Assembly: GCA_026874595.1 (NCBI GenBank)
Contig: CM049306.1
Location: 34,488,019-34,552,018 of the forward strand
DNA: 64,000 nt
Source of the DNA: Sipunculus nudus
Lineage: Eukaryota; Annelida; Sipuncula; Golfingiida; Sipunculidae
Direction of reading: 5' to 3'
Shown piece after piece: positions 1 to 12,236 of this stretch (within the stretch, counting starts at the first letter, position 1; each line of letters begins with the position of its first letter). The notes under the pieces were generated by a model. It saw only the letters and a list, made by a program, of their open reading frames with translations. It was not told where the DNA came from and did not search any database. Position numbers and translations under genes: made by a program.

Positions 1-60
<60 letters not shown>
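1..60. repeat. (AT)n microsatellite
   Basis: Almost pure alternating AT dinucleotide at the very edge of the window; it may continue to the left. Confidence 0.95.
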
Positions 61-63
<3 letters not shown>

Positions 64-349
64 GCTTTCAGGAACGCGCCTGTGACGCGCGAAATCTCAC
101 TCGGACGATTCTTTCTGTGGGTCCAAGCATCCAACAAGTCTCGAGAAAATTCTGGCTGTCGGAAGATCAAAGATGTATTAATGGAAGTCGCTGACCATTA
201 CGGATTACATAAAAAACACTCTGCCAACAACCGACCCGCATATTTCACTCTAATCAAACAATCATATGATGGCGCAATTTCTATGTTATGATGGGAAGAT
301 AATGTAAAATATACAATTTGACATTGATCACCTACCAATGGGACGCGCC

Positions 350-455
350 AATTTCCAATATGATGCACTTAATTCCAATATGACACACTAAATTCCAATA
401 TGAAGCACTAAATTCCAATATGAAGCACTAAATTCCAATATTACGCACTAAAATT
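350..455 (+). repeat. 20-bp tandem repeat, about 5 units
   Basis: Successive units of the form AATTCCAATATGAAGCACTA follow each other with few changes (GATGCACTT, GACACACTA, GAAGCACTA twice, TACGCACTA). No gene overlaps it. Likely a small minisatellite. Confidence 0.85.
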
Positions 456-2436
456 ATTTTGGCTTGAGCGTCGCGCACTCTTCATTGCTTCTCCCAATTG
501 AAAGTGTTTATCAAGAATAACTTTTAAATGTTAGCGTACCTCTCGGCAAATCTTATCAAGATTCGTTGATAATTACCTTTTGAGTAAAGTTGTTAAGAGA
601 CAAATCAACCAATTAAGAATCATCTTCGCCACCCGGTAGAGGTATAATTAGTACATAGCAATGTCACCGGAGCGAACGCAAACACTGTTTTCTCAATGGG
701 TAGTGATTCAAGCAAACATCACTCAGTGATATCAAATTAATCAAAATAACGTCACAAAGGGAGATCCCCCCCCCCCCCCCGTGTTTAGAAAGTGATTACA
801 CTAAGGACTAAATTACCGAGGGCGCACGTGATGTTCATTGCTATTGCGTTCATCAAGGAATTGTAAACATAATACAAAAACAAGATGCTACGTGTATATT
901 ATATTAATCGTTGTTTAACTTTACTGTTAGCATTGTATTTGGTGGCAAGATTCTAATGTGAATCAAATATAACACAACACCATCTCCCTTCGCTGAAAAT
1001 TCCTGAACCCATGCCAACCTTGTCGCCGGATACGGATTTACAAACAGTAGGTAAGTGAAATTAGTTAAAACGAAGGTAACGCTACAACTACCCAGGAAGC
1101 CAGAAAACCTTGTTTGATCAATCTGGCAACATGTTCATGATAAACCCATGAAATCAGGAACCCCCCCTCCCCCCCCCCACCCGTGAAACAAAGTTTCCGA
1201 CTGTTTCCTTCGCAGTCATGTTGAATTGCGTTCACCTGTAACATTTATGGAAATGTAGCTGTAAGCCTGTAACCCATAGTATCATACACTAACGACATTC
1301 AATTACGCCAGGGTTTAAATAATACCAAACTTAATTAACTCGTTTGATGATCAACAGGATGTCATATGCGCTTTGCAGAATCTGTTTATCACTGAGTCAT
1401 ACTTCTCTTCACGTTTGCTTTACCATCCAAAAACATTACGCTATCTTTGAAAATTTAGACTTTTTTATGGGGATAAGCAATAAGCATAAAAAAGAAAAAA
1501 AAATGTTAAGGATTTTACTTTCGAGTTTAAAGCAGGTACAACGGATATTCCTGTAGTTTATATTATTACAAAAATGGTCTTTATTAGAATGTGCCCAGTT
1601 GATCAGTTCTTATGATCAAATGTTGTATCTCGAACAGTGATTGCATATATACAGAAACATCATTTTTTAATGTCTGAGTGGAAGTAACACATTAAGTATT
1701 CAGATAGCGTCATAAACTGTATAAGACACCTCCTTGGATTACTGAAGAGAAAAACCACTGAATGTGGGTATCAGGTAAAAAGAAAATTTGTTAGGCATGC
1801 ATTCAAGCGGTATTTCTAGATTAAGTATTTTTTTCTGCGAATCTCTCGGGTTTAACGCGGCTGTGCAATAGATTAAATATTAATAGAATTTAAATTATCC
1901 TTTTTTTATTTTGTAGAAATTTTAAAATTTTTATTTTCAAGTTAATATTGCGTCTGTCCGTCTGTATTTTGGTATATATAATTTCGGGTCCTTACACTTC
2001 TCGAAAAAATAATCGTTAAAATTGTTCTACTGTATACTGTTTTGCCATGAGTGAAGACCAAGCTTGTTGAGACGCCATCTTTAAAAAAGCAACACATCAA
2101 GGGATGTAGTCTGATGATCGAATATTATATGTTTTGCAGAACTTAATGCTGACGTCGAGAATAAAAATGTTACAGAAGTACCGGTATTAAGAAAACACCT
2201 GCGCTTCGCCCGACATGAAGACTGTTTTTATTAAAGTAGGCTTTTTATCGTTTCCATCCCCAGTAAGACAGCGGGCTCTTTGTCAAAAGATGGACTCGGA
2301 CATTCTTTACTTGCGCTGGTTTATACACTTTCAATATACGGACTTATGAGGGGAGAGTTACATACCAGTAAGGGGATGAGAGCTTTTCTAAATAGATCAG
2401 CAATCTCTACAGGCCAGGCGTCTGTCACTTTGTCAT
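456..2436. other. Non-coding stretch, no gene seen
   Basis: AT-rich DNA with stop codons in all frames. It holds a 15-base poly-C tract (766-780) and a C-rich tract near 1159-1179, both of a kind seen at edges of mollusc dispersed repeats. No recognisable protein domain, RNA gene or clear splice-site-bounded exon was found. Confidence 0.6.
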
Positions 2437-2679
2437 TTGGTAAGAAGTAACGACACATACACGGACCCAGAGGAAGCTATTAGTTTCCGAGACAATCCAG
2501 AGACAGAGCATCAGACAAAATCTGCTGGTTTCATATATCTTGACAGCAAGATTTCCTCACATCAATTTTCCCTAGGACAACAAACAAACCTACAGATCCC
2601 TGGAAATGGCGAGGGGTCAGCGGCTTGTTCACAGTGTTACTTCATGTTGGTAACAACTGTTCTTTGCGCCCTGTTTGCC

Positions 2680-3021
2680 TCTGTGCCTGTCTGTCCGTCT
2701 GATCGCACGTCACCCTGTCTCTGCCTCTGTCTGTCTGTCTGTCTGCCTCTCTCTCTCTCTCTCTCTTTCTCTCTCCGGAACAGGGTCCAGGGGGAGTGAT
2801 TATGGTGGTTGCAACCCCTTTACAAACCTTGACAATTTCCATTATTATTCTACAAAAATCGTATATGTAAAAATGTTCATCTCTCTTATACTACAAAATT
2901 ACCCAAAAATTATTGGTTAATGGTTAATTTTACTAGACTTTTCAGTTTTGAATGCATGTTTTGTAAGCCTTTTCCATGTACGACTTCCCTACAACCTCCT
3001 TTAATGAAACTCTGGATCCAA

Positions 3022-3115
<94 letters not shown>

Positions 3116-3200
3116 GACAACACTAAAAAACAAACACTATTCTAAACCGCTCTGCCACACTATCTCTCTCTCTCATTCTCAATCTTTCTCTCACACGAAC
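2680..3200 (+). repeat. Compound (CT)n/(CTGT)n/(CA)n microsatellite region
   Basis: CTGT and CT repeats at 2725-2776, a pure CT run at about 3024-3080 passing directly into CA at 3081-3108, and further CT-rich stretches to 3195. The open frames across it (runs of SLSLSL or HTHTHT) are artefacts of the repeat. Confidence 0.9.
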
Positions 3201-3225
3201 ACATACACACGCACAAACACAATGT

Positions 3226-3800
3226 TCCTACGCATGTCAATGTGCTGGCCAGCTAAGCTGAGCCGGGCAGTGGGAACAGTTCCGGCGGGGCCGTTTAAAA
3301 TGTTTTTAATAGTATTTAGCCGCCGGACGACGAGCTTCCCATTCACTTTGTTTCAGTATATACATGTGTCTCACAAACGTGTTGCATATGGCCTGGAGCT
3401 TTGGCAAACAACCAGTCTGGTGATTATTGGGTCTGTAAGGAGAACACTGAGCCCCATCCGTCGGCTTCTGGTATTTACTTCTTTCCTGGCTGGCAGCATG
3501 ACGTTTCGTCACGGAATATGTCTGAGGACGCGTTAATAACTACCGCCTACACGTCAAACGCCTTCAAATCCAACCCCGCTTTGGTCATTTAATTGATTTA
3601 AAAACACTTTATTAACTATATCTTATCATGCAATATATAGCCCTCTGCAAAATGCACGGTTTAATTAAGACAGATGATTAAAATGATGAATTTTGTAACA
3701 AGTCTTATCAAGCCTCGGCATGATTTACCTGGTATAAATAGCCGCGTATGAGGCCTTTTGTTTAACCAGATTTATGCTTAAGTTAGGAGAATGACACTTA
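3226..3800. other. GC-richer non-coding stretch with a TATA-like motif
   Basis: From 3226 to 3590 the base composition is noticeably less AT-rich than its flanks, without a recognisable coding domain. TATAAATAG at about 3734 is a good match to a metazoan TATA box on the plus strand, but no downstream gene can be identified. Could be a conserved non-coding or promoter segment; weakly supported. Confidence 0.25.
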
Positions 3801-3829
3801 TTTGACGTTTCCACTTGTTTAATAATTAA

Positions 3830-4460
3830 GATAACCATACGATGGTGAACTATTATTTTGTGAATGAATTATTCGTTCAAGGAAGGTATCCATATGCTAA
3901 TGAATCGTGCGTCATTACGTCACAAGGGTGATATTCATGCGATGATGAATTAACTGTGTTGTTTTGTGTGAATTAGGAAAACCGATATAACAAGGAATCA
4001 ATTTACTTTGTGTGAGTTAAAATAACAATTGTTTTATTTTATGTTAATATGGAAAACCATATGTTGATGAATAATTTGTTATCTTTAAGAGCGTGAAAAC
4101 CATGTGATGACGCACTGTTTTGTTTTGTGTAAATCAGGTATGATAATGAATGAATCTCATTTGGGGATTGAGGAATGGTTAAAATAGCATTCTTCCTTAT
4201 AAAATGGTTTAACTTGTAACACATTATTGGCCGCAATATGGTCTTCTTTATTCCAACAAAATAGCACACTTCTTTATAAAATTGTTTTTGTGAATGATGA
4301 AGACCATATTGCGGCCAATAATGCGTTACATGTTTTTTTTTTACAATGATGGGTTACGTATGTAATAAATTAGGTGTAATTTTGGCAGCTAGAATAATCA
4401 TGTGATGAAGAATTATGTTGTGTTGCGTCAATGAACTACACATGAATCATTATACATCCA
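3830..4460. repeat. Degenerate repeats of an AACCATATGATGATGAATTA type
   Basis: Variants of a phrase resembling AAACCATATGATGATGAATTATTTTG recur roughly every 80-130 bases (near 3835, 3890, 3940, 4050, 4095, 4400). They are too diverged to define a period by eye. The segment also carries the 32-bp inverted repeat listed separately. Confidence 0.45.
4215..4330. repeat. 32-bp near-perfect inverted repeat
   Basis: Left arm 4215-4246 and right arm 4299-4330 are reverse complements at 31 of 32 positions (core ATTATTGGCCGCAATATGG), separated by 52 bases. The transcript would form a strong hairpin. Possibly a miniature foldback element, or an inverted duplication. Confidence 0.85.
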
Positions 4461-6870
4461 AGGTCTACAAGATTCTATTTACGTGATTCGTTTCATACAC
4501 AAGGATATGTATCTTGATATCTCTAGGGATAAGTTTTTGATCATATCCCGCTGGTTATAATTGAAGAGTAAAATAAAAAAATGAAATAGACCCGCTTTGA
4601 TTTGAATGAAAATTGTGTAAACCTTCCAAGAGCATAGTTTTAAAATTATACTTCATGGTGATCATATGATAGTATATATATATATATTTATATATATATA
4701 TTTATATATATATATATATATATATAATGAATTAGAAATGCATATAAATATTTTGTAGTAAGAAACTCCAGCAACGTGTCAAAAGACCATGTTTCTTTTC
4801 CATCGCATGAGTTTGATCAAATGTTGCACCCATCCACCTCTTGCCTTAGACGTTATGGCGACGGGTCTATAACGAAATGTAAAAATCAAAGAGCCATCCA
4901 CATTATAATAGAATTTATCAAATATTTACACCGAGTGGAATACCGAGTAGAGTAGCCACTCATAATTCATAAGGAGTATAAAAGAAATACGGTGAAATAA
5001 GCATCAACCACTGATTTGTTTAAAATGAAATCAATTTGACGAAAGAAACAAACATTTTGCGAAAGACGCAATAGAGGTACTTAATATACAGTGACTATTT
5101 TCAAAGGACCAAAGTACACCCACATGAGAGAGAATAGAAAAAAAATATGCTCTATGAATAATATATTATAATAGACGGAGGTAAGATTCGAATTTCTCTA
5201 TGTGAATTTGGCAAGACATGTTTTTATTTTTAAACAGCTGTCTGTCCAAATGATTCGATTTATCACGGCAACGTGGGCCATGTACTAAGCTAAAAATCTG
5301 TATTCAAAATATCAGGCACCATCAACAACATTTGCGTGGTAACAGCAATTCTGTTTCCGTAAGTTCCAAAAATAACCCGCTTGAACTAAAAACCTGCTTA
5401 TTTAATCTATGCCTAGACTTTGATGTCAAACAGCAAAAGAGATTGTGAATTGAGGTGTCTAATTTTACAACAGTTGTGGTGCTCACTCTGCCTTGCATAC
5501 AACACTCAGTATCCCCCGGTTCCAAGCCAATCGAATGAGTGACGTATACGATCAAATAAAATATAGGCCACGATAAGCAGTTCTGATACGGAACGTTATT
5601 CTGCCGAAGAGTGCAAAAGTAGTCAGTTGCACGGGTGCTGTAAAATAAGACCCGAATCTAGCCTCAATAAATATAATAAAGTATCGCTCGTATTTTTTAA
5701 CTCAGATCTTGTACCTCAAAGTTCCAGGAACCTGGTGTCGGTTTAATCATGACTGGCATATGAGAGTGTTCCTTATTTAGGAGTTTTCCGACCTAGCGGT
5801 TTGTCATTAGCTTTGAGGGTGGGTATTCCAAGGCTCCATTGAGACACGACCCGGCACTGAAAGGCTAGGAGAGGTTGTTTCAATTCCCGAGTACCTTGTT
5901 CACCCGTCATGATTAAATCACGTTTATTGGCTAAACGTTTTTCTTGCACCCGTTTCAGCATATTCAGTAAATTGAATAATATGTAGGTAAAGGCATGTAA
6001 AAACGGAATAGCCCAAACAATTGATTGTATTGAAGAACGCGAATGCTGCTGTCCGGGAATTTTTGTTCATTATAAACATAAAACGCTTTATCATTCACAA
6101 TTCTTCGTTAAAAATAGACTCATGCCATTGTGTATTGCATGAATGCAAACAAAAAAGATGGGATCGTCAAATGTAAAAAAAAAAATCATTCGGACAATTC
6201 AAGAAACCAAGACGATATCTCTATTAGTACACCAGCGGCTGTACGGTTCCTTTTATTTAAAAATATCTAGGCATGATTGGATCTTTTGTTTCCTCTAAGA
6301 AGCTTTGTTTTGGAAGATATCAGAGAGGGGAGATGATCTCTCGCGGCTAATCCTACATTCTAGCGATATTCGATCGGCAAATCTCAAGGCGCCAAATGGA
6401 CGACGGATAATTACTGCAATTCAGTAGAATCATTGTCGGCTTTCAAATAGGTCCACGTGGCGCACGAAAGGCCGTACTCATTTTGCCAGTAGCTTAAAGG
6501 ACTCGAGAGAATTTGGAGTGGACCACTGGCTCCTGTGAGATTAGGAGCCGAGTGATTTTACTCACAGTCCTTTTGTACTTCGGTCGCTTGGTTCACAAAT
6601 GCTCCCCTTGGTCTGGGCACCCATTTGCAGACTTTACAAAGATAGTGCGCCGTAAGTAGAAACGAGGATTTTAAAAGCCCGTAAATATGTCGTACTTTAA
6701 AGTCGATATCGCTTGGGCATTCATCTTCGTCTTGCTTCACACAAAGCAAAAATAAGTTTACGTATAACTTACATCGGTCTGGCAAAATTTATATCTTAGG
6801 TATTATATAAAAGTGGTCTAAGAAGTGTGTAACTAGACGTTAACTCTATGTATATCACATCGCTTGGTTT
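4460..6870. other. Non-coding stretch, no gene seen
   Basis: Contains an interrupted (TA)n tract at about 4672-4726 and short random frames on both strands. The minus-strand frames at 5322-5555, 5773-5961 and 6558-6785 have no recognisable domain and no conserved motif. Confidence 0.5.
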
Positions 6871-6874
6871 TCCA

Positions 6875-6885
6875 TCTCTCCCTCC

Positions 6886-6954
<69 letters not shown>
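6875..6954 (+). repeat. (CT)n microsatellite
   Basis: Nearly pure CT dinucleotide of about 80 bases, with CCCT interruptions at the left end. Confidence 0.95.
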
Positions 6955-6955
<1 letters not shown>

Positions 6956-8689
6956 GTTTCTCATTTTATAAACAAAAATATTTTATCACTTCGTGCTCAG
7001 GTTAAAATTTCAGTTTGTCACTTGGCAGTAGCAAGAGTTTAGATTGGGTCCTTAGGCTCCCAAAACGAATTTCTGAAACATTTCCCATTCCAACAATATG
7101 TATGTACATGTATTTAATTGTTTTATTATACGAGTCGAACGACAGGAAAGTCGACAGCAACAGCAACTGCTTGATATATCTGTATCAATTTAATACAAAT
7201 GAAATATGAGAAACCGAGATTATTAGAGTTTGACATAATATTATAGATTTAAATTATAATATAATTATATGTTATATAATAATTCAATACTCACATGTAA
7301 AAAGTTGCATAATTATTCTGAATTAAGTTTAAAGACAATAGGTACTTGCTGAAAAGATTTTAAGGAATTTCATAGAAATATTTCAACGGAATACAAAGGC
7401 ATTTAGGACTGTCTAAATATCCAAGGTACCGTGTATAACAAAATACATTGAAATCTTGAAAAACGCCCACCAAAGGGAACTCGATAATGTGGTCGGACCG
7501 TTTAAAATGGTCGTTATTTTTGGGTGGTCGCTAAACAGAGGTAGCAGTTAGGCATAGGTTTACTTTATTAAGTTAAAAAGGGTATGTTTTTTTTCATACA
7601 ATATGCCTGGATATTAATTAGCGCAACGTCATTAATAAACAATTAAGTTTGGTGGCACAAGCAATTAATGATTAACCAAATCGTCCTCTACCGACCGGGT
7701 TGTTTTTAGACATGGTGTTTAACGTCAATTTGCATGCACGCGTGTGTCAGCTTTAATATGCCTCTAGGGTCGTATTCACCTTGCGTTAGTTCATTCTTTC
7801 ATCCCACTTTAGTTTTATTGCTTAAAATGTTTTATAAGTTCATCAAGTGGCAAACGAAAGAGGAAGCGACTGCTGAATATTTTAGACTGCTCCGACACTC
7901 GGTGTGGTGTAGAAGTGTTTTATATCACATCGGCAAGGAACTGCATGTTTTATTTATATGAAGGCCTGTAAAACGTCACATGTCATAACTTGTTCTTTCA
8001 GCCTGGCTTCATGGTATTAACGGCTTGTTTCTTTGGTCCAGATACCCATTTAGGTCTAACACCAATTATCTTACTTTCACACACGCGGTTTCACAGTTAG
8101 TCCCTTTCACTTGTGTTCTGTCATCTAATGAACTGCACCGAAATTTAATGACATCAGGGAGGAAATTTCCTAGGTGCTTAGTTGATTTTGGTTGTTATCG
8201 CACAGAACTATTATTGGGTAGCAACCGAGGCTTCATTAAGTGACGAAACTTTATGTTAGAAAATTTTACCAAAAAACTCTATGCTTTACGAAATTCCACA
8301 TTTTTATTTTCCCTTCAAATGCTGATTTTCCTTGCAAACTTGTTTAATTTTAAAAAGTTAAGGTGTATGATTTTGTTACAATTAACCATGCGGTTTAATG
8401 TACAAAGCATTTATTTACGGATTCGTTACTTTTACGATTTAAACGTTTTGTAATTGTAACATTTGATCTATATTATACTATTAATGCATCAAGGTAATGC
8501 TAAAGTTAAGTATTATTTAGATTACGATATTATAATATTACAATATGTGTATTATCTCACGTGACTAGCTCATTTGGCTGAATACGAAAGTTTTCTCAGC
8601 AACACCATCCCGGAGCATTGGCGTAATAGGTCCAGTTCACCTGCTTTAAACGATATTATGGTTATGTGTGTGTGAGTAAAAACAGTCCG
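6955..8689. other. Non-coding stretch, no gene seen
   Basis: AT-rich, with frames shorter than 80 codons and no recognised domain. Confidence 0.5.
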
Positions 8690-9840
8690 CGTGGTCCAGA
8701 GGTCCGATCTTGCGCACATGCGACAATTCTATAAAAAAATAAGAAGAAACAGGAAAGAAGAGACATATATAAGAAACACCGGTTGGAAGCTAGATTAGTG
8801 AAGTTGCATGGTATGCCCACAAGGTGGCGTGGCGCTATTTTTAAATTTTGCGCAACCAATCGCTCTCCCGTGAAAACTTATTCAATCCTGTTAAGGAGTA
8901 AGCTTACGGTTTTTTTTAACAAAACATTGAGAGATACGGTAATATTTCAAGGAGAATATATTACATTTCGTGTATATCTAATATAACTGGTATATTAACA
9001 GCTCCCTTTCAATTATAGTAACAAAATGATCACCACTACTGATCACCAGTACTTGATATTTATTTGGGTTTACTGAACTGTTAAAGGGCCTCAATCTAAG
9101 GGCCCCTTGGCCTTCTGTGAAAATAAAATAAAAAAAAAATACCAATCACTCTGTTTTAATTAGTAATGATAAAAATATCGGGTGTACTTGGGCCAAAATA
9201 ATAATTGATCACATATCCAAAATAAGGGAGCACATTAATAGTAGTCCTGAACCCATAACGTGATTTTATTCTCTACGCCCTGTTGCTTGAAAACCTTATA
9301 CATACACAACAACAATGCACCTTTTGTAACAACATTCAAGGAAATACGTTTATAAACAGTCTTTTAATCAATGTTAATTATTGCCAATGTTCTGCGTTCG
9401 TTGAGTGGTTAAATAAAATGCATTTTTTAAAGTTCCCTTAAAATTTGCCCTCCTAAGGTCCAACCTCTCACAGCCTTCTGGCGCCTTAATCAGGCACTGC
9501 TGATGACGAAAATTATTTCAGTAGACACGGGCTGTATCAAATGTACATATTCTTTGCAAAATGTTTGTACTATCTCGCCCTATTCACGCTAAACATGAAA
9601 GAAGAAACACAGACGAAACATCGAAAAGAAGTTGATTAATGAAGTTACCTGTTACGGTCACGAGGTGACATGCGCGCTAGGCCTATTTATGTTTCGCGCC
9701 ACTGATCGTTCCCGGTGCATATTTATTTCAGCTTGTGTACACGAGTAATTTTTGGGAGATACCACAATGTTTTTAGGGGGAAAACGCTATTATTCATGTA
9801 TATTTAACATCTCTGGTAACTAAATAGGTCCCTCTACCTG
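8690..9840. repeat. Diverged local duplication (about 8735-9010 and 9590-9840)
   Basis: Two segments about 0.85 kb apart share ordered phrases. GAAGTTGCATGGTATGCCCA near 8800 matches GAAGTTACCTGTTACGGTCA near 9640. Later GAGATACGGTAATATTTCAA matches GAGATACCACAATGTTTTTA, and CGTGTATATCTAATATAACT matches CATGTATATTTAACATCTCT. Order and spacing are kept, so this is an old duplication or two copies of one dispersed repeat. Confidence 0.6.
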
Positions 9841-9930
9841 CATGGTAGAGAAATATTTAGAAATACTCTTCATCTTAATTATGCACACTTCAAGACTCGC
9901 TTTCCTGACTTTCCCTTTCTGTCTTTATTA

Positions 9931-9933
<3 letters not shown>

Positions 9934-9970
<37 letters not shown>
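9934..9970 (+). repeat. (CT)n microsatellite
   Basis: Pure CT run of about 37 bases ending in CACATACACAC. Confidence 0.95.
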
Positions 9971-9974
<4 letters not shown>

Positions 9975-10019
9975 TACACACAACTACGACACAACCCCTA
10001 ATAAGTTCTTTCAATCGTC

Positions 10020-11910
10020 CTAGATGAATCATTTGTAAAAGCGGAGGTACCGGTATTTTTATTTTACAAGACAGATAAAAATAATCGGATCGTGGAAGGT
10101 CCGAAAAAAGTCGAATCGTTCTCAATCAGATTGGGATAAAAATAAAAGAGAATTATTCATGAACAAATTACGGAGCAATCGGCTTGACTTTTAGACTGAA
10201 TCACCAGGGATTCACGTAGTTTATTAAGATTAATGAAGCACGAGACAAAAAATAAATGTATTACAACTCTGAAAGCCGGTGCTGTGACGCCATCCCTCTC
10301 GTGCGTCCCTCTGAGCGCCAGCTGTTTAGAATTCTTTGAACTTGGCCTATAAGAACTTCTCAAATGCGCTTGTTAGGTTGATTGGCGTAATGTGTTCTTA
10401 GATTGCCCTACAGCTACCAGCTCTGGAAAGCCGCATTGTGTTATATTTTCCCCCAAAATAGCGGACCTCAGGATATATGAAGTTTGGTCTTATATGAGGA
10501 AATATTGAAATTTAATATATACGTATATACATTAGGTGAAAATGTGTAGATGAAAACAGCGCATAGACTTGTTACATTGAATCGTGCAAGTGTAGATGTG
10601 CACACATAATGTTATAACGTTGCCCAAAAGAGTTTCACGAAGATAACGTGTTCTTCTACAGTATGCTGTACCGAGTTTACCTAGAAAGAAAAATATATAT
10701 ATATATTTTTATAAAAATTTTTTAGAAGAGTAATTAGTTATGTTTTGCGAGTCAGTGACCCCCTCAGTACGTATGACCGCCTGTATTGTAGGTTAGTAGC
10801 CTGCAGCGTCGGCCGCCACTTTGAAGCCAGAATAAGTGGCCACAGCTCAACCTATAAATGGTGTTTAAAATAAATTCTAGGCATTAGGTATAACGTGTTA
10901 TGTGTTCAGGACTAGTTCTATAACTACCTTTTAATGTGCCAAGGTTTCACAGAATGCATGTATAGCTGATACTGCGGGTTATTTAAAATTTATATTATGA
11001 TGGTAGGCGCTGTCCACTTATCAATGTTCCCTGCGGGCAATATGTCGCAGGTGTCATTATGCCCACGATCTGTCAATAGAGATGGTACAAGTATTTGTCA
11101 CTGTAGCAAGGTCATGTGATCGATAGCGCCACAAAAGCTGCAAGCTATCTCCTAGGGCTGTGGCTATATCAAACAAATCGTTTGTACTGGGGATATCTTA
11201 CCTGCCGAGTCATCACGTATTGGCTCTTTCATATTCAGTTATTGTTACGTAGGTTATTTCGGTGTTCAACAGTCTGACTGTTCTGCATATATGAAATTTC
11301 TTTTTTTTTATATTTTATTATTAGACCGAGAGAAGTATTCGATTTGCGCTCGGTTATTAAATCTATTAGACATATACACAATGGACGCTTACTTTTTTGC
11401 TTACTTTTTTAAAGATTTCACGAGAAAATGTGCTGCTGGTTATTTCTTTTCGGAATTTAAATATACAGCAATTGTTTCCCTTCCTCTGAGGATCAATGTT
11501 TAATCTAATTATAGGCGGTATATTGGTTGAACGACTAAATGTGTCTGTCATATATGTAAGTATGTAACAGTATTACATAAATATTTATATATAAATTTGT
11601 GGACGGTTACGTTATAGGATATTTTTATATTTATAATGCAAGACCAGTCAGGACATTGATATTTCTTCACCATGTGGAATTTAAAATGAACGCAACACTT
11701 GCTTCTGTTATATGTGCGATGCATTTTTATTTTATAATATATAATTCGAATTATTAAGTTTCACAAAAGATTATCTTTTATAGTCATTTTGACAATATTA
11801 GCGTTGCCACTGCAATAAACAGAAATCATTCTATAGTACACTCGGAATTCAGTGGCACCTTCAAATGATAGATTGGGATACATATTGTCCGAATAAGTAC
11901 AACCTTTAAC
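10020..11910. other. Non-coding stretch downstream of the receptor gene
   Basis: AT-rich with no recognised coding domain. Part of it may be the 3' untranslated region of the minus-strand receptor gene, but the cleavage site cannot be fixed by eye. Confidence 0.45.
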
Positions 11911-11915
11911 ATATT

Positions 11916-12011
11916 TTTATTTCATTATTTCATTTATTTCGTATGGTAATCGAATTTATGGCAATGATGATTATTAGCACCAGATAAGAAATTGGATAGT
12001 GTCATTTTATT
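11916..12011 (-). terminator. Candidate polyadenylation signals of the receptor gene
   Basis: On the minus strand AATAAA occurs at 12011-12006, about 225 bases after the stop codon, and again at 11938-11933 and 11921-11916. Any of these could direct 3' end formation; the sequence does not show which is used. Confidence 0.45.
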
Positions 12012-12236
12012 AATACATGAAATGTCATTTTCTTCATAGATAGATAAAAGTCAGTTCATCTTACCATGTGGCTAGGAGAATATCCAAATCACAGTCAACA
12101 CATGCATGTATCTATACGGTATTTTGCAATGCGCTATGCCGAGAAATCGGAAGATAGAAACTGCCAATTGGCAGCTGATATTTTTTAATCTCTCACCACT
12201 TTCTTTTGGTCCCACGTTGAGAAAACTATACGGGTC

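Noticed and set aside
61-291. 76-codon frame at the left edge as a gene
   Set aside because: It begins on GTG right after an AT repeat, has no recognised domain and no convincing exon boundaries.
2437-3536. Open frames rich in SLSLSL and HTHTHT
   Set aside because: Direct translation of CT and CA microsatellites; the same tracts are open on both strands.
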